Positions 11,566 to 30,248 of a DNA stretch of 64,000 nucleotides are shown piece after piece; position 1 is the stretch's first letter, and the number at the start of each line of letters is the position of its first letter. A program made the position numbers and the translations under genes. The notes beneath the pieces were generated by a model. That model ran no database searches, was not told the DNA's origin, and worked only from the letters and a program-made list of their open reading frames with translations. Where the stretch lies: contig NC_063265.1 in the NCBI RefSeq assembly GCF_019578655.1, positions 17,470,285 through 17,534,284 on the forward strand. Reading direction: 5' to 3'. This DNA comes from Ricinus communis (Eukaryota > Streptophyta > Magnoliopsida > Malpighiales > Euphorbiaceae).

Positions 11566-11992
11566 TTCTTTTTTTTTTTTTTTTGTCTTGGAGTACTAAT
11601 GTTCAAATCCAATTAAATGTCAGTTTATTTTTTTAATATTGAAATTTGTATTAAAAAGCTGTGAATTATAATATTTAAATAACAATAATGTAATTTGCCC
11701 CAAAAGAAATAACAATAATGTAACGCACCACGCACACAAACATCAGCAAACAGGAAGCAACAAAACATTTTATTTTTACGAAATAAAGTTTTTTTATTTA
11801 CATTTTTATTTTTTTTTATTTTTTTTACTCAACCTCTTTCGTTATTTCTTTATGAGCCGTCTTCTCTCGAAAAAACTTTTCGTCTTCTCTCTAATCGCAA
11901 AATCCACCATTAAACTCACTCAGCTCTCTCTCTCTACTTTCCATCTTTTCAAATCCTTAACTCTCTCTCTCTTCTCCAAAACCCTAACCTCT

Positions 11993-18930
<6,938 letters not shown>

Positions 18931-19990
18931 CCTTGTCGTAGAACTTGTTTGTTGTAATTTAACATCTGGGTGAGGACAGCATTGCAAATAAAGAAAGATG
19001 TGGCAGTGAGTTTCAGACTTCTTTTGCTTAGAGATTGGGATTGGAGAAAACGCAGATTCGAGTCCTTGTACAGCTTTTGGAAGGTTCTGGTGGATAAAGG
19101 AAGTTTACTTGATATTTTTTTGAAGTAACATATGTCTCACATGTATATATATGTTGCAGAAAGAATGATGATAGTTTTCCATACTAATTTTTATCAGAAT
19201 GGGGCAAGTTACCCTTGATTTGAATTGTATATAGTTTCAATGGATACAAAATTCTACTTGAGAAAGGGAAATTTAATTAGTTGGATTTTTGGCTTATTCA
19301 ATCTTCTCCTTTGGGTTTTTTGAAGTAACATATGTCTCACATGTCAATATCTGATATGGAATAGTAATCTAATGAAAAATAATAACATGTGGGTATATAA
19401 ATTTTTATTTTATTATTAATGTTTATTGGGTAGCTTTCTTTTATATGTTAATTTTCAATTGGATTGTCAACGCTAATATGGAAAACCTAATCTATATTGT
19501 AATGTTTCACTGGTTGACTCATTTTATTTTATAAGAAATTATACAGTAAAACTGAACTTCTAAACATTATTCATTTGTTATTTTTATTTTTAAACTGATA
19601 AAAAAACAGGTATTATGAGGTGGATTCAACTCAAGTTTACAGGCCCTTATACTGAGATGGGGATGGGTATTTTATTCAAAAGAATCAGATTTTCCCTTCT
19701 CTATTTCACCCTATCAAAGAACCAAAAATTGTATCCACTAAAATATCAATAGAAGATTATTTTAGTTCTTATCTGAATTCTTTCCTTATAGCTGTTCTTT
19801 TTCTTTTTGAAAGAAAATGGTCAACTTTTTTTTCTTTTTGGTTTTTTAAATGAGGCATATGATCATTTTCCTTTTAACTTTGGGTGGTGAAAAAGAAAAG
19901 GAATCTTTTTATTTAAAAAGATATATAAAACAACTTTTTCTTTTGGACAGCAATAAATTAATTTTCTTTCTTATATTCTATCTTCCCAAA
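18931..19990. other. 3' flank of the UBP8-like gene
   Basis: Probable 3' UTR and spacer. It contains an exact 29-bp direct repeat (19116-19144 and 19316-19344), listed separately. No further gene seen. Confidence 0.5.
19116..19344. repeat. 29-bp exact direct repeat, copies 200 bp apart
   Basis: Six T followed by GAAGTAACATATGTCTCACATGT occurs at 19116-19144 and again at 19316-19344. The intervening sequence is unrelated. It lies 190-410 bases past the UBP8-like stop codon. Confidence 0.9.
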
Positions 19991-20134
19991 CATAAAACAC
20001 TACAGAAAACTCACAGCACAAAACCCCCACTCACTGCTCTCCCACTCGTGAGAGCCACGGCGACAGCGAGTTATTTCTGAGTATTGTGGGTTGATTGGGT
20101 CACAAAGGGTGCCCATAAGTTTTTCTATTTAAAG

Positions 20135-21767
20135 GTATAATCTTTCAAAATTTAAATTTGAATTCCTTTTAATGTTTGGAATTTAAGAAGTTCGTGTCTA
20201 AAATTTGTATTGCATTTGATTGTACGGTATATATATATAGATTTGGTTCTTTCTTCATTTTCTTTTGATGATATGTTCAGTAGCTCCAGTAATTCAGCTA
20301 TTGAATTCTTTTTCTTTTATGTCGTTTAAAGTTGCTTATGATGTGAGAATGGTGAGAAGTGAGTAGTAGTGACAGTGGTTTAGGTGCCGTTTTTGCAATT
20401 CTTCTCTGCAATTTGTGTTTTGTTTTTATTTCTTTATATGTAAATTGTTTTTCGATGGATACGATTCATTTCTTTCAAGAACACTTATTTTTTTTATTGT
20501 AAAAATGGAAAAAAGAAAATCAAATTAAAACAATTTATGCTTTTCAAACATGAAAGCTGACCGTAAGTGTTTATTTTCACTGAATTCTTGCACTTCTTTT
20601 TATACTTTCCGCACAGACCCTCCAGATTCATCTTATTTCCACATTTTTTTCATGCTTAAATTCTAGGCCTAAGATCCATATTTTTTGAGTTACCTAAATT
20701 CAGCAGAAGCTGAGAAAAGGCCTTCTCTTATCTTCTTTTAGGCTGAAGGGTATTAAAGCCTGTAAGGGTTATGTCCTGATAGTGAAACACCTATTAAGTC
20801 CCCTTTGAGCTACCATTCTACTTTAATGGGAAAAGGAGAACTGAAACAAAATCAGATACCTTCCCAAGGCAGCCAAAAATAAACCACTCAGCTATGATGT
20901 TTCACTCTCCGTTTTGACTATAGGAGATGTTTGAACACAGATAAGGAATGCAACTTTGATCCATTCAGGTCATAGCGTGGGTGTAACAGTAATAATTCTT
21001 TCTGTGAAAATATAGGCTATAAAATTTTCTTACCTTGTTAGAAGATAAAATTTAGTTAAGCTCTTTTCTTTTAACAGAGATATAAGGTTAGCATGTTAGT
21101 ATATTATGTTAGGTAAGAGAGAATGAGAAATTTTTTTATAAAACAGGAAATAAACCGTCATATTTGAAGGGAGAATCTCGAACTTGAGAACTCAATCACA
21201 CACACTGACTACTTGACCACTAGATGGTTGTTAAGTTCTCATTTGGTTTAACCAACTTGTTAAAGTTGATTAATTTGGCTTTATGTTCTATATTTAAGAA
21301 AAGGAGAGAGTTTACACCTAATGACTGTTAAGTTTCCTCCATAATTTTACTTATCTTCTGATCCAAGAAAATAGCAGCTTAATTATAGTATATTGACTTG
21401 GTGTATTTTGACTTGGTTAGTTGACAAAATATGGGATGGTGTGATTTTGGAGGTTAGACACCTGATTAATCATTCATTTTACTATTTATTTCTTCATGTG
21501 ACATGAGGCTACATTTTAGAGAGCCAGCTTGTATGAACTATGATGTAAAAAATGTCTAATATTTATTAGAAGGTAAACTAATTGTCTTCTAATTTGTAGT
21601 TTGTTAAATTTCAGTTGCTATCATGTTATTGCATTAGAAAAAACCAACAAAAGCACTTGCATGCTTAACCTGAAAATATTTTCTCAAGCATGGAATATTT
21701 TCTTATTCATATCGTATTTTTAGTTTGGCCTTTGAAGAAAATTGTTAACAATATTGTTGTTTATCAG
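20135..21767 (+). other. Probable 5' UTR intron of the dihydroneopterin aldolase gene
   Basis: The coding start at 21776 is preceded by an acceptor (TTATCAG ending at 21767). The nearest leader-like sequence (about 19990-20134, CT-rich, with an AAAG/GTATAA donor at 20134/20135) lies 1.6 kb upstream. A leader intron is the simplest link. The exact donor is inferred. Confidence 0.4.
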
Positions 21768-21775
21768 GATTGACG

Positions 21776-22288
21776 ATGGAGAGTGATGAGATAAAGGGTG
21801 GAGACAAACTCATATTAAAAGGGTTGAAATTCCATGGCTTCCATGGGGTGAAACCTGAAGAAAGGACTTTGGGTCAGAAATTCTTAATAGATGTAGATGC
21901 CTGGATGGATCTCAGGGCAGCTGGTAAATCTGACCAGCTGTCAGACACTATCAGCTATACTGAAATTTACAGGTGAGTTAAGACAGCAGATTCACTATTA
22001 TTGATCCATCATCTGCTAAGAAAATAGGAGAATTAACATTCTATGGGAAGTTTGTCTTGATTATTTACTTGGCCATCCAACAGAATAGTGAAGGCAGTTG
22101 TTGAGGGACAACCTTATAATCTTCTGGAGTCGGTGGCTGAAGCAATTGCTTCTACCACCCTGACAAAGCACCCCCGGATATCTGCTGTGCGCGTAAAAGT
22201 TGGGAAGCCTCATGTTGCTGTTCAAGGTCCTCTGGACTATTTAGGAGTAGAGATTCTCAGACGCAGAAGTGCTGATTTTCCAAACTAA
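21776..22288 (+). CDS. FOLB: Dihydroneopterin aldolase (folate synthesis)
   Basis: Cleaves 7,8-dihydroneopterin to 6-hydroxymethyl-dihydropterin and glycolaldehyde in the folate pathway. Two exons, 21776-21972 and 22084-22288, give 133 residues, about the usual size of plant FolB. Catalytic-site residues expected from the family are present: Glu in GVKPEER (28/29), Tyr in ISYTEIY (61), Glu in LLESVAE (81) and Lys in KVGKPHV (107). There is no evident transit peptide, consistent with the cytosolic location known for plant FolB. The start is the first ATG in the frame; an upstream TTG in the same frame is not a credible start. The gene is convergent with the L22 gene downstream, 0.9 kb away. 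Confidence 0.95.
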
Positions 22289-23185
22289 ATTATTATTACC
22301 TATTTGAGATTTGGTACTATTATATCTGTGTCGGCAATTTGTATGTTTCCAGTGGACATTGTGTAATTGAGTTTGATGGAGCAGCTTTTGAAGCATTTTT
22401 ACAATCTTTTTACTCGACGGCCACACCTTCAGCAACTATTAGGACAATTGTGTTATGTGCTCTGGCGTCTGGAAAACAAAATAAGTTTGCCTGCTCTTTT
22501 TTCATTTCTATTTGGGGCATATTCATGATTCTAGATATTAAATCTCTTCTCCCAAGAATTGGCACTGCAATGATGTGCTTGTCATGATGATAAAACTGGC
22601 AAAGCTGTTTATGAAATTCTCCTGGCCTGTCCTTATTTAATCAAATTTTTAACCTGAAAAAAGACTTAGGTTTGGGTCATAAGATCTTATGGCATTCAAT
22701 AAAATGGAAATAAAAACTGATTCGCTGTGATACTGTTGGTGTTCTTACTTTCTTGATCAAGATTTGCATGTCTTATTCGATCCAATAATGTGAGATACTA
22801 GAAACAGCCACAAGCAAACACCACAATGATATGTATGATCCACGATTCTACTCCAATCCTCGCAAAGAGTGTTGCTGTAAAAATTAATAGAGGGAAAACG
22901 GAACAGATCTCCTTATTCTTAAACCCAAAAAAAGAATAAAGAAAAGAAGGTTTCCAAAATATGTTTCAATGGTAAAACATAGTGGACACTGAAAAATTTG
23001 AGACTGCATGAGCCAATACCTGAGATTAAAACAAGGTTGCTCACTTTCCAGCGCTTTGGCATATGCAACTCTACAATACTATCTCAACTAAATCGCATGA
23101 CTAAAACGCAAAATCATGCAATAGGGTTCCAAACAGCTCTATGGAACTTTGTATTACAATGTGAAACATGGCAAAGAAGGCAATC
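22289..23185. other. Convergent intergenic region with two 3' ends
   Basis: Holds the 3' UTRs of the + strand FolB gene and the - strand L22 gene. AATAAA-like signals occur on the plus strand near 22697. No additional gene supported. Confidence 0.5.
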
Positions 23186-25833
23186 TCATGCAGCCATGCC
23201 ATCAGGCTCATAATCAGCAGCTTTGGCTTTTTTGCGATTCCAAATTGGAGTGGTCTCAATAAGCTTGTGTGGCACAAGCCTCTTCTCCTGCTTAGTGCGC
23301 TTGCGGAAATTGTGCACTCTTAGCCTGGCAATCTTAGCCTCCTCTTCAGGGGTTATCTCCCTCACTACGACAGTCAGTCGACATTCTGCTCTCACTTTAA
23401 CTCCAGCTCTTCCCTTTGCATGGTAGGAAATTCTCTTCTTGAAATTTCCCTTTCCAACAAATGCCTCAGCTACGTGAAAAAGGAACTTGAGATAAATATG
23501 TTTCTAATAGTAGTCAGGAAACAAGTTCATTTCCATTACTTACCAACAAGGAGGCGATCTGGATCCAACCCATGATTATGAGTTGCATTTGCTCTAGCTG
23601 AGTGAATAACCTGCAAAAGGCAAAAATTTAGACTTCTTCATCTTTAATTCAGGAGAGACCAAAATGTTATGATTTCTTCCCAGAAATTCTAGATAAACCA
23701 ACAAAAGCTGAAGATTGGACACTGATTCCAGGAAAAGTAATTGCAACTCTGAAATGAGTATGCCCCTACAAGTGTTGAAAATGATTTCATCACCCAACAT
23801 GCTTCAGAAAGCACAGTCTTCTTTGGCTTTCCTACTTCCGTTAAAGTCCTAACAGTTTGCCTCTCTAATTAATATATTATTTAGTTCAGTTTGTAAAAGG
23901 CTAATTTGAGACCTAAACTAGGTTCCTGTCTACTAAAACCCAGTTCAGTATGTTTATCTCTGAACAATGGCCCCTCCCTCCCCCTCTTTTTTCTTTCAAC
24001 ATTCTCTTTTCCAGGGAACAAGGAGGAAAGACTCTGCTTTAGAAGAATCTATTAAAATCTCTTTGCTATTTGGAGAGAATGACAAGGTGCAGAATGGATG
24101 TATAACCTGGTAGACAGTTTTTGCAGCTCGCTTAATTGTTACTTGCAACTGCAAAAGTGCATCTTCAACACGCATGCCGCGAACTAGTTCAGCAACCAGG
24201 TTGACCTTCTTAGGACTCTGAAACCAGCAAGCAAAAATTAATCAAAACGGTTGAGGTGCACACTGTCCAAATGTGTTTCATTCCATAATAAAATTTTCTA
24301 TTGAAGGAGTACTATATAATCGCATTTTATAATGGTTGGTCAAAAATAGAAAACCTATCCCAGGTCAAAGCCTTATGCACATCACTTCGGTTGCCCTGTA
24401 CCCCTATACTAATAACTCTCAGATGCTAAATTGGGATTTGTTACAGCTTGTATTAGTATTCTAATCACATAACTTGTTCATAAGATGTGACAATCCCTCA
24501 GATATCTAGCAAAAGGGGGATTCCAAGGGAGCTAAATGGAAATTATGATGCACAATAGAACTGCAGCTTCTCATACCTGTTTTATGTTCTTAAGTACTGC
24601 TTGAACTTTTGATTGTTTACAGATTGCCTTCTTTTCTTCAGTTTTTCCACTGCTTAGTGGAGTTAATGCAGGAGTCAAAGGTGATCGGATGGGTGTCTGC
24701 TCAGAAGAATCTGCTAATAACTTCCTTGAACTTGATATACCCTATAACCATGAAAGAAAGAAAGAATTATGAAAATTTAATGGAGAAATGAAAATGAAGT
24801 TCTGTAGCAGAAAAATTCCAATTACAAATCATGATTAATAGCAACTTAAGCATATCATCTCAACAAACTACACCAAGTAAGACAAATCAATTGAAGTTGA
24901 AACCCAAAAAACCATTAAAACATAAGACATTAACAGCCTCAAACTCATATTAGAAAATCAGAAAGAAAGGGACATAATCAGAGGAGATGGCATTACCGAC
25001 TGTTGCAAATATTGATAGAAAGACCTCGAGATGTTGGTAGAAGGTGATTTCCATAATCTATGTAAACACGGTAAATCGCCTGCAAAGGTAATTCACATTA
25101 CGGAACATTCATTCGAACCAAAAATTGAGCACATCAGATTGCAAAAATTTGAACCTAAGAAGCATGGACACCCGTGCTTTGCAGTCATGTCCATGTCGTA
25201 CGTCCATCTAACCTATATTCTGCCTTCATAGCCTTGCACAATGTCCAAGAAATGTCTGAATTACTAATACTACATGTCTCTATTTTGAATTTCTGACAGT
25301 GCAAGAGAGAACCAGACCACGTTCTCTATTTTGGACATCTTAATTTGGCTTTACTAATCAACTTTGATGCCTTTAGAAAGAAGTATTTGTCAGTTAATTT
25401 CAGTCCATTTTATGTTCTTCCCTTCATGTGCATTTTCTTACTTTTAGTAGGTAATAGTAGTGCAAGAGCTAACGTGGTTAGAAAATAAGCAGATCCCCTT
25501 CACATGGTGACTTTAATATGTTTTTCACTCTTGTGCTTCAGCATTTTGAATGAGATTACTTCAGATTATCAAGTATAATCATTACAAAAATAACTAGCAT
25601 ATTTTGTAAATGTTTCTATGTTGTGCTGTGTCTATGTTAGCAAACAACGTCTATGACACACAAAAACAAGTGCATAGACTAGTAGACAGTATTGATACAG
25701 ACTGACCAGGTTTTAGAGATGATTCCACACAGGAAGAAGAAGATGAAAAGTTGGAGACAGCAGAGTAATTATGCTCCACTCTTTTCCCAACCTGGCGAAG
25801 TAAAAACTGCAAATGTCTCTGCCAGCCCACCAT
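23186..25833 (-). CDS. Mitochondrial-type ribosomal protein L22 (uL22)
   Basis: A component of the large ribosomal subunit, uL22 family, lining the exit tunnel. Minus-strand exons in order: 25833-25707, 25079-24997, 24741-24577, 24217-24107, 23610-23544, 23469-23186; 278 residues. The N-terminal about 110 residues are basic and Ser-rich (starting MVGWQRHLQFLLRQVGKR), which suits a mitochondrial presequence. The L22 domain follows at about 115-235, with QAVLKNIKQSPKKVNLVAELVRG, the AAKTVYQVIHSARANA block and ISYHAKGRAGV. Plant nuclear genes with this layout (long N-terminus plus a C-terminal Lys-rich tail) are annotated as ribosomal protein L22p/L17e; plastid L22 is usually plastid-encoded. 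Start chosen at the first ATG; the frame is open a little further upstream without an ATG. Confidence 0.92.
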
Positions 25834-25845
25834 GACTTCAAAAAC

Positions 25846-26286
25846 TACATGAACAAAATACACGTTATAATCTTCAACAAAACATGCGAAAAAGAAAGAA
25901 AAATCAGATTAAATGTAGTTACTGGTAACTAATTATAAACCTTAAAACATTTATAAAAAAGAAATTAAAGAAGAAACATTTATGCAGTGAAACGGCACAC
26001 GAAAATATCAATAACAATCGAAATATAAACATTATGCAATTCTCCAAAACGAATAGACCTCCCTAAAACCCTAACCTCTTAAAGAAGTGAATATAGACTG
26101 AAATGAGAGAACACAAATCCAATTATCATTTTTTCCAAAACCAAATCACACAATTTTCTCCAATCTAAGAGCAGTTCAGTGAGTGGCTTGATGAAATCAG
26201 GCAATTGTTCTACATTACAGTTTCCCGAGAAAGAAGAGAAAACAGAAAATTAAGATTGAGTAAAATAGAAAATGGAGATTGTTACC
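25846..26286 (-). other. Probable 5' UTR intron of the L22 gene
   Basis: On the minus strand a donor (CGGTCAG/GTAACAATC) at 26286/26285 and an acceptor (TTCATGTAG) about 12 bases upstream of the start codon would remove a leader intron of about 440 bases. The leader exon would lie at about 26287-26380. Confidence 0.45.
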
Positions 26287-26399
26287 TGACCGGTGAAATC
26301 CCTACAATTTGATCAAAGCCAAAAAAAAAACAAAAAGATAAAAATGCAGCCAGTCGGCTTTAGTTCAGCCAGAGTGTGCTTAAACCCTGTTTGGGTAAA

Positions 26400-27280
26400 A
26401 GAGAAAAAAGAAAAGGCCTAAAACAAAACTAGACGAGTCTTCTTTTGATTTGACCCGTTGATTAAACGGGCAGCTCCATGGGTTTCGGGTCATTTGATTT
26501 TATTTATTATTTTTTAATTTATCACAAGATCAGCGGACAATAAATTATATAGCAGTTATCTTTTTATATTCACACATACAAAAGTAACATAAATATTTTA
26601 ATTTAAACTAATAAACTTAAAAAAAAAAAAAGTGAACTAAGAGGTCATATAAAATATTGGAGCTCAATTCTTAAAATGCAACTTAAGCCGATTTTGAATA
26701 TCACAATACTCAGTTTTAGTATTTAATCTTTTGCTAAATTAAATATTTGATTTTTATATAATTTAAAATTTATATTTGGATGATGAATTATTGACATTGG
26801 TTGAGGTCAAAATCTAACTACACCTAAGCTAATAACTTTCTTTTTATATAAATAAAGCTGAAATATTTTAAATATATGGTAGAATTAAATTTTAATATAA
26901 AAAAATTAAATTTTAATTGAATAGAAATGCTTTTGAGCTTATAAGAGTTAACTAAATAATATGTCTTTAGAAAATACATATCTAAGTAAAATTTAAATTT
27001 CACTCATAAAAAAATTAATTATTTTAATAAAAGATAATTTAATCTTGATATAATAAAATAATCGATCTAGTCAAACTATTGAACTTTGACTATAAAAGAT
27101 ATGAGAAATTAGCTTAGTATTATATTTTAAAGTATACTATTCAAACTATCTGATAAGTATTGTCTAAACTTTTAAATAATTCAAAAAAATTTAATAGTAC
27201 CGTAGACGTCATTAAACTTTAGGCTAGTCATACGTCTCTAGCTATTAGATGATTGTAATAAAATTACAAGACTAACCCTA
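26400..27280. other. AT-rich spacer, no gene seen
   Basis: Extremely AT-rich from about 26500 onward, with poly-A runs near 26618-26630. No frame with recognisable similarity. Confidence 0.6.
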
Positions 27281-27289
27281 TTTTAAGTT

Positions 27290-27520
27290 ATCACCATAGA
27301 TCATCGGGTATAAATATCGCTCTCATATGGAGAAGGCACGTTGTACTATTTATCTTATCATTAATTTGACAAAATCATCTCTCTTGTCTAAATTGATTTA
27401 AATTGAATATAAAATCTATTGATTTGCTGACTCTTCTTCTTCTCTCGTCGACAGAGTAGCTTCTAGTGATCAACTCCCATTCCAGACGAATCCATCAAAA
27501 TCTTATGATTGAATTTTGAA
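27290..27520. repeat. Second diverged copy of the LTR-like repeat at 4015
   Basis: Shares with 4260-4470 plus 9492-9535 an ordered set of blocks: a TATCACC/TCATCACC-type block, TATAAATATC, AATTTGACAAAATC versus CTGTCAAATTAATC, and GACGAATCCATC versus GGCGAATCCATT. I infer an old solo LTR or its remnant. Boundaries and TSDs are not visible. Confidence 0.35.
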
Positions 27521-27719
27521 CAAATCAAAGAACTGAAGTCCTTTGGTCATCATGGATTTCTATTTCCTGGTCCGAAATTGCCTTAACAGTTAATATACAT
27601 TACATGTAATCTCACACTATACATGGATAGGGCAATTGAAGGACAGTATAGTATTTTTTTTCCTGTATTCATAACTTCTAAGCAATTAAAGACACAACCT
27701 TTTGTGTTTTCAGGATAAA

Positions 27720-28150
27720 TTAGTGGCTGTCTATTCTTCTAGTTCTATTCTTAAGACTTCCTTCTCCTCCTAATTTTTGAATCTTCTCTTCTACTTCTTT
27801 TTAAATTTAACTGATTTCTGATCATCACCAATAATCTATCTACTCTTTTTCTTTTTTATCCTTTCTCTTTAATTAGGTTCAATAATGGTGTTATTATTAT
27901 TAATTACTGTTCTCCTTTTTTTTTTTTTCTTACTTTTACTATTTCATTTCTCTAAAAAGAATTCTGATTTTCTTTTTCTAACAGTCTGCATTCTCCTTAT
28001 ATATATATATATATATTTTCCAATTTTCTCCCCTTCCCTTACTTTTAAGATATTTTCCCTCCCTTTTCCATCTTTAAAACGTCAACACATCTTTTTTTCT
28101 GCAAGAAGTTTCTTTTTTTTTTTTCTTTTTCTTATTGTTTTCAAGAAAAA
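27720..28150. other. Pyrimidine-rich tract upstream of the MADS pseudogene
   Basis: A run of C/T-rich DNA with a (TA)n at about 27999-28016, ending directly upstream of the MADS-like ATG. It resembles a plant 5' leader or promoter-proximal CT tract and is probably the remnant leader of that gene. The long frame through it is low-complexity and not a gene. Confidence 0.4.
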
Positions 28151-28159
28151 GAATCAAGA

Positions 28160-28575
28160 ATGGTGATCGGTAGTAAACAATAAACAGGACGCAAGAAAAT
28201 AGAGGACAAACATCAGATCGAGACTACTTTCGCTAAGCGTACAGAAGGGCTTTTCAAGAAAGTTGATGAACTCTGCTATCTTTATGGTGCTAATGCTGCC
28301 GCTGTCACTTTTTCTCCACATGGAATAAGACCTTATGCATTTGGACTTCCTACTTCATGCTCTGTTATCCATCATTTTCTTGATGGTGATGACCAGCGTT
28401 GGTTCAAGAAAATGGTGAAGACGGGTTTTGTTGGTGGTGGAAGATGTCAACAGAAGGTATGGATTTGAATGAGCTCAAGCAGCATAAGGATTCACTGTTG
28501 AAATTAAAGAAGAATGTGGTCAATCGGCTTGATGATTTGCAGAGTAGGAGAGTTGCTTTAAGGGATTTCTTTTAA
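28160..28575 (+). pseudogene. Type I (M-alpha, AGL62-like) MADS-box pseudogene
   Basis: Translation from about 28184 gives a recognisable MADS-box segment (GRKKIE, then TFAKRTEGLFKKVDELC, then an AAAVTFSP block), a transcription-factor DNA-binding domain of type I MADS proteins. The frame has a TAA at 28181-28183, eight codons after the only plausible ATG (28160), so the domain cannot be started normally. The frame closes at 28466-28468. A C-terminal coil-like part (MDLNELKQHKDSLLKLKK) continues in another frame from 28444 to a TAA at 28573-28575, so there is also a frameshift. The intronless layout is typical of M-type genes. The interkeratin-like part is shortened compared with intact AGL62 proteins. 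Confidence 0.8.
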
Positions 28576-28705
28576 TTAGCTTAAAGCTAATTGCATAATG
28601 GGTCTGTTTTCTTTGACTTAGGTTTTGGATGTAGCTGTTATAAGGGTTACATTTTCACCTTTTTTAACTACACTGACAAAGTTTATGTTTATGTCTTCTC
28701 CTGTA

Positions 28706-28715
28706 AAAAGCTGAC
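28706..28715. repeat. Target-site duplication, left copy (AAAAGCTGAC)
   Basis: The 10 bases recur exactly at 30249-30258 on the other side of the inverted-repeat element. Mutator-like elements make 9- to 11-bp duplications. Confidence 0.7.
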
Positions 28716-30248
28716 GGCTAAATGGGCAATTTGCCCCCTCTATTTGGAGTCTACGGGCAATTCACTCAAATTTTATTTTTTTTGGCCAATTAGACCATCA
28801 ACTTGTCAAAAATGGTCATTTTACCTACTAATTTATCAAAACCCATGCGCGTGTAATGCGAACCAAACATTGCAGCAAGTAAATAATGGGTAAAAATTTC
28901 ACTAGCTTGCATGACGAAGAAGCCAATAAAGAGGAAACCAATTGAGCCTCCACTAAAGAACTAACCACAATAAGAAATTAATGAAGTTTAGGAAAGATAA
29001 TAGTAAAATGAAGAGTCAATTGGATAGCTTTGTTTTATTCATTCTATCCGTGCTTTGATTTTGATGTTTATAAATAAACAATTAATATTGTGAATTGCAA
29101 TATTTTTTTATAAAAAAAAATTGGTAAAGATACTGAGTTATGGGTTTGAAAAAAAAATCATGCCTACCAATTTATTTTCTTGATAGTGAACGATGGGCTT
29201 CATTCAATGGCCATTGTTAATGCTTGACTTTTTATGAAACTTTGAAAGCTTATTATCAAAATTTTGTATTACACGCGCATGGATCATCTTTAACCTTTTC
29301 GCAACTGGCAGACTACTGGGCACATAAGGATAGAAATTCTGCAAAAGCAATAGTAGACATACTCGCGGGATTCGAATAAGGGAGCAACTACTTTTTTCTG
29401 AAAAAAAAACTCGCAGTTCTCACCTTTATATATAAATTTTTTTATAGATACTAACTCTTTAGTTGTGTCAGATATTTCACTCAATATTCAGTTCGTCTCA
29501 AACAAAATGAAAAAAAAAAAAGACTTATTGATTCGAAGTCTCTACGAAACGGTCATTTCTGGATATGGATTTTAACTTTGAGATTGATTTCTTAATCAAT
29601 ATCAATAAGGGCCTCCCACCCCTCGAGGTAACCCTTTGGATTATAGACTTTTCCAACAGGCGAGAATGCTAGTATCAAATCCGGTTCCCGAATGGAATTT
29701 ACATGGATCTTATTATTTTTGTTTACTAATAAGACTCTTATTTATTATTAGCTTTCAATCTCTTTTCTTGTTTTTAATTTTTAATACTAAAAAAAGCCGC
29801 TCCCATTGAAAGAGCTCCCCTAGAGATAAAGCTATTGGAAAAAATATTGCTCTCTCGTTACTTTTTTGTATTCCTCTGAACGTACTTTCGTTGTCATTTT
29901 AATTGTATTGACTTGTATCTGTCCTTTTGTCTCTGAACTTTTAAGCATATAATAAAGTAATCACGAGATTTTTTTTCTTCTCATTTGAGATATTATATGC
30001 TCTTTTCAAGTTCTCTAGTATTGCAATCACAACAATCTTAAACACTGGGCTTTAATCCAAACAAAAAACTCACCAGAACGATCACTCTCTTTAAAGGAGA
30101 CTTCACCTAGGGATGAAATTACTCGTAAATAAATTAATGGGTAAAATTTCTATTTTTGACAAGTTAGTGGGCTAATTGGCTAAAAAATTAAAATTTGAGT
30201 AAATAGCATATGAACTCCAAGTAGAGGGGGCAAATTACCCTTTTAGCC
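28716..30248. mobile_element. Mutator-like non-autonomous element with long inverted termini
   Basis: About 1,533 bp with long terminal inverted repeats. The left terminus (28716 to about 28840) matches the reverse complement of the right terminus (about 30125-30248) at roughly four bases in five by eye. The outer core is GGCTAAAAGGGTAATTTGCC and the right and left arms share GCCAATTAG and AACTTGTCAAAAAT blocks. Exact 10-bp duplications flank it. Long TIRs plus a 9-11 bp duplication indicate the MULE class. No transposase frame is visible. The interior (about 28860-30110) is unidentified and could hold captured sequence. Just outside the right duplication a further copy of the terminal motif occurs (30269-30294). 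Confidence 0.72.

Noticed and set aside
21770..21775. Two extra codons at the FolB start
   Set aside because: They would require a TTG start; the ATG at 21776 is the normal choice.
27885..28166. 93-codon + strand ORF in the CT-rich tract upstream of the MADS pseudogene
   Set aside because: The predicted product is almost all Leu, Phe, Ser and Lys from a pyrimidine tract and has no domain. It is best read as a leader or promoter tract.
28184..28465. Calling the MADS segment an intact gene
   Set aside because: No ATG precedes the domain without an intervening stop, and the C-terminal part is in another frame.
29280..29700. Possible organellar insertion or tRNA gene inside the Mutator-like element
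   Set aside because: Base composition changes and some segments look unusual, but I could not fold a cloverleaf or match a known organellar gene from the sequence alone.
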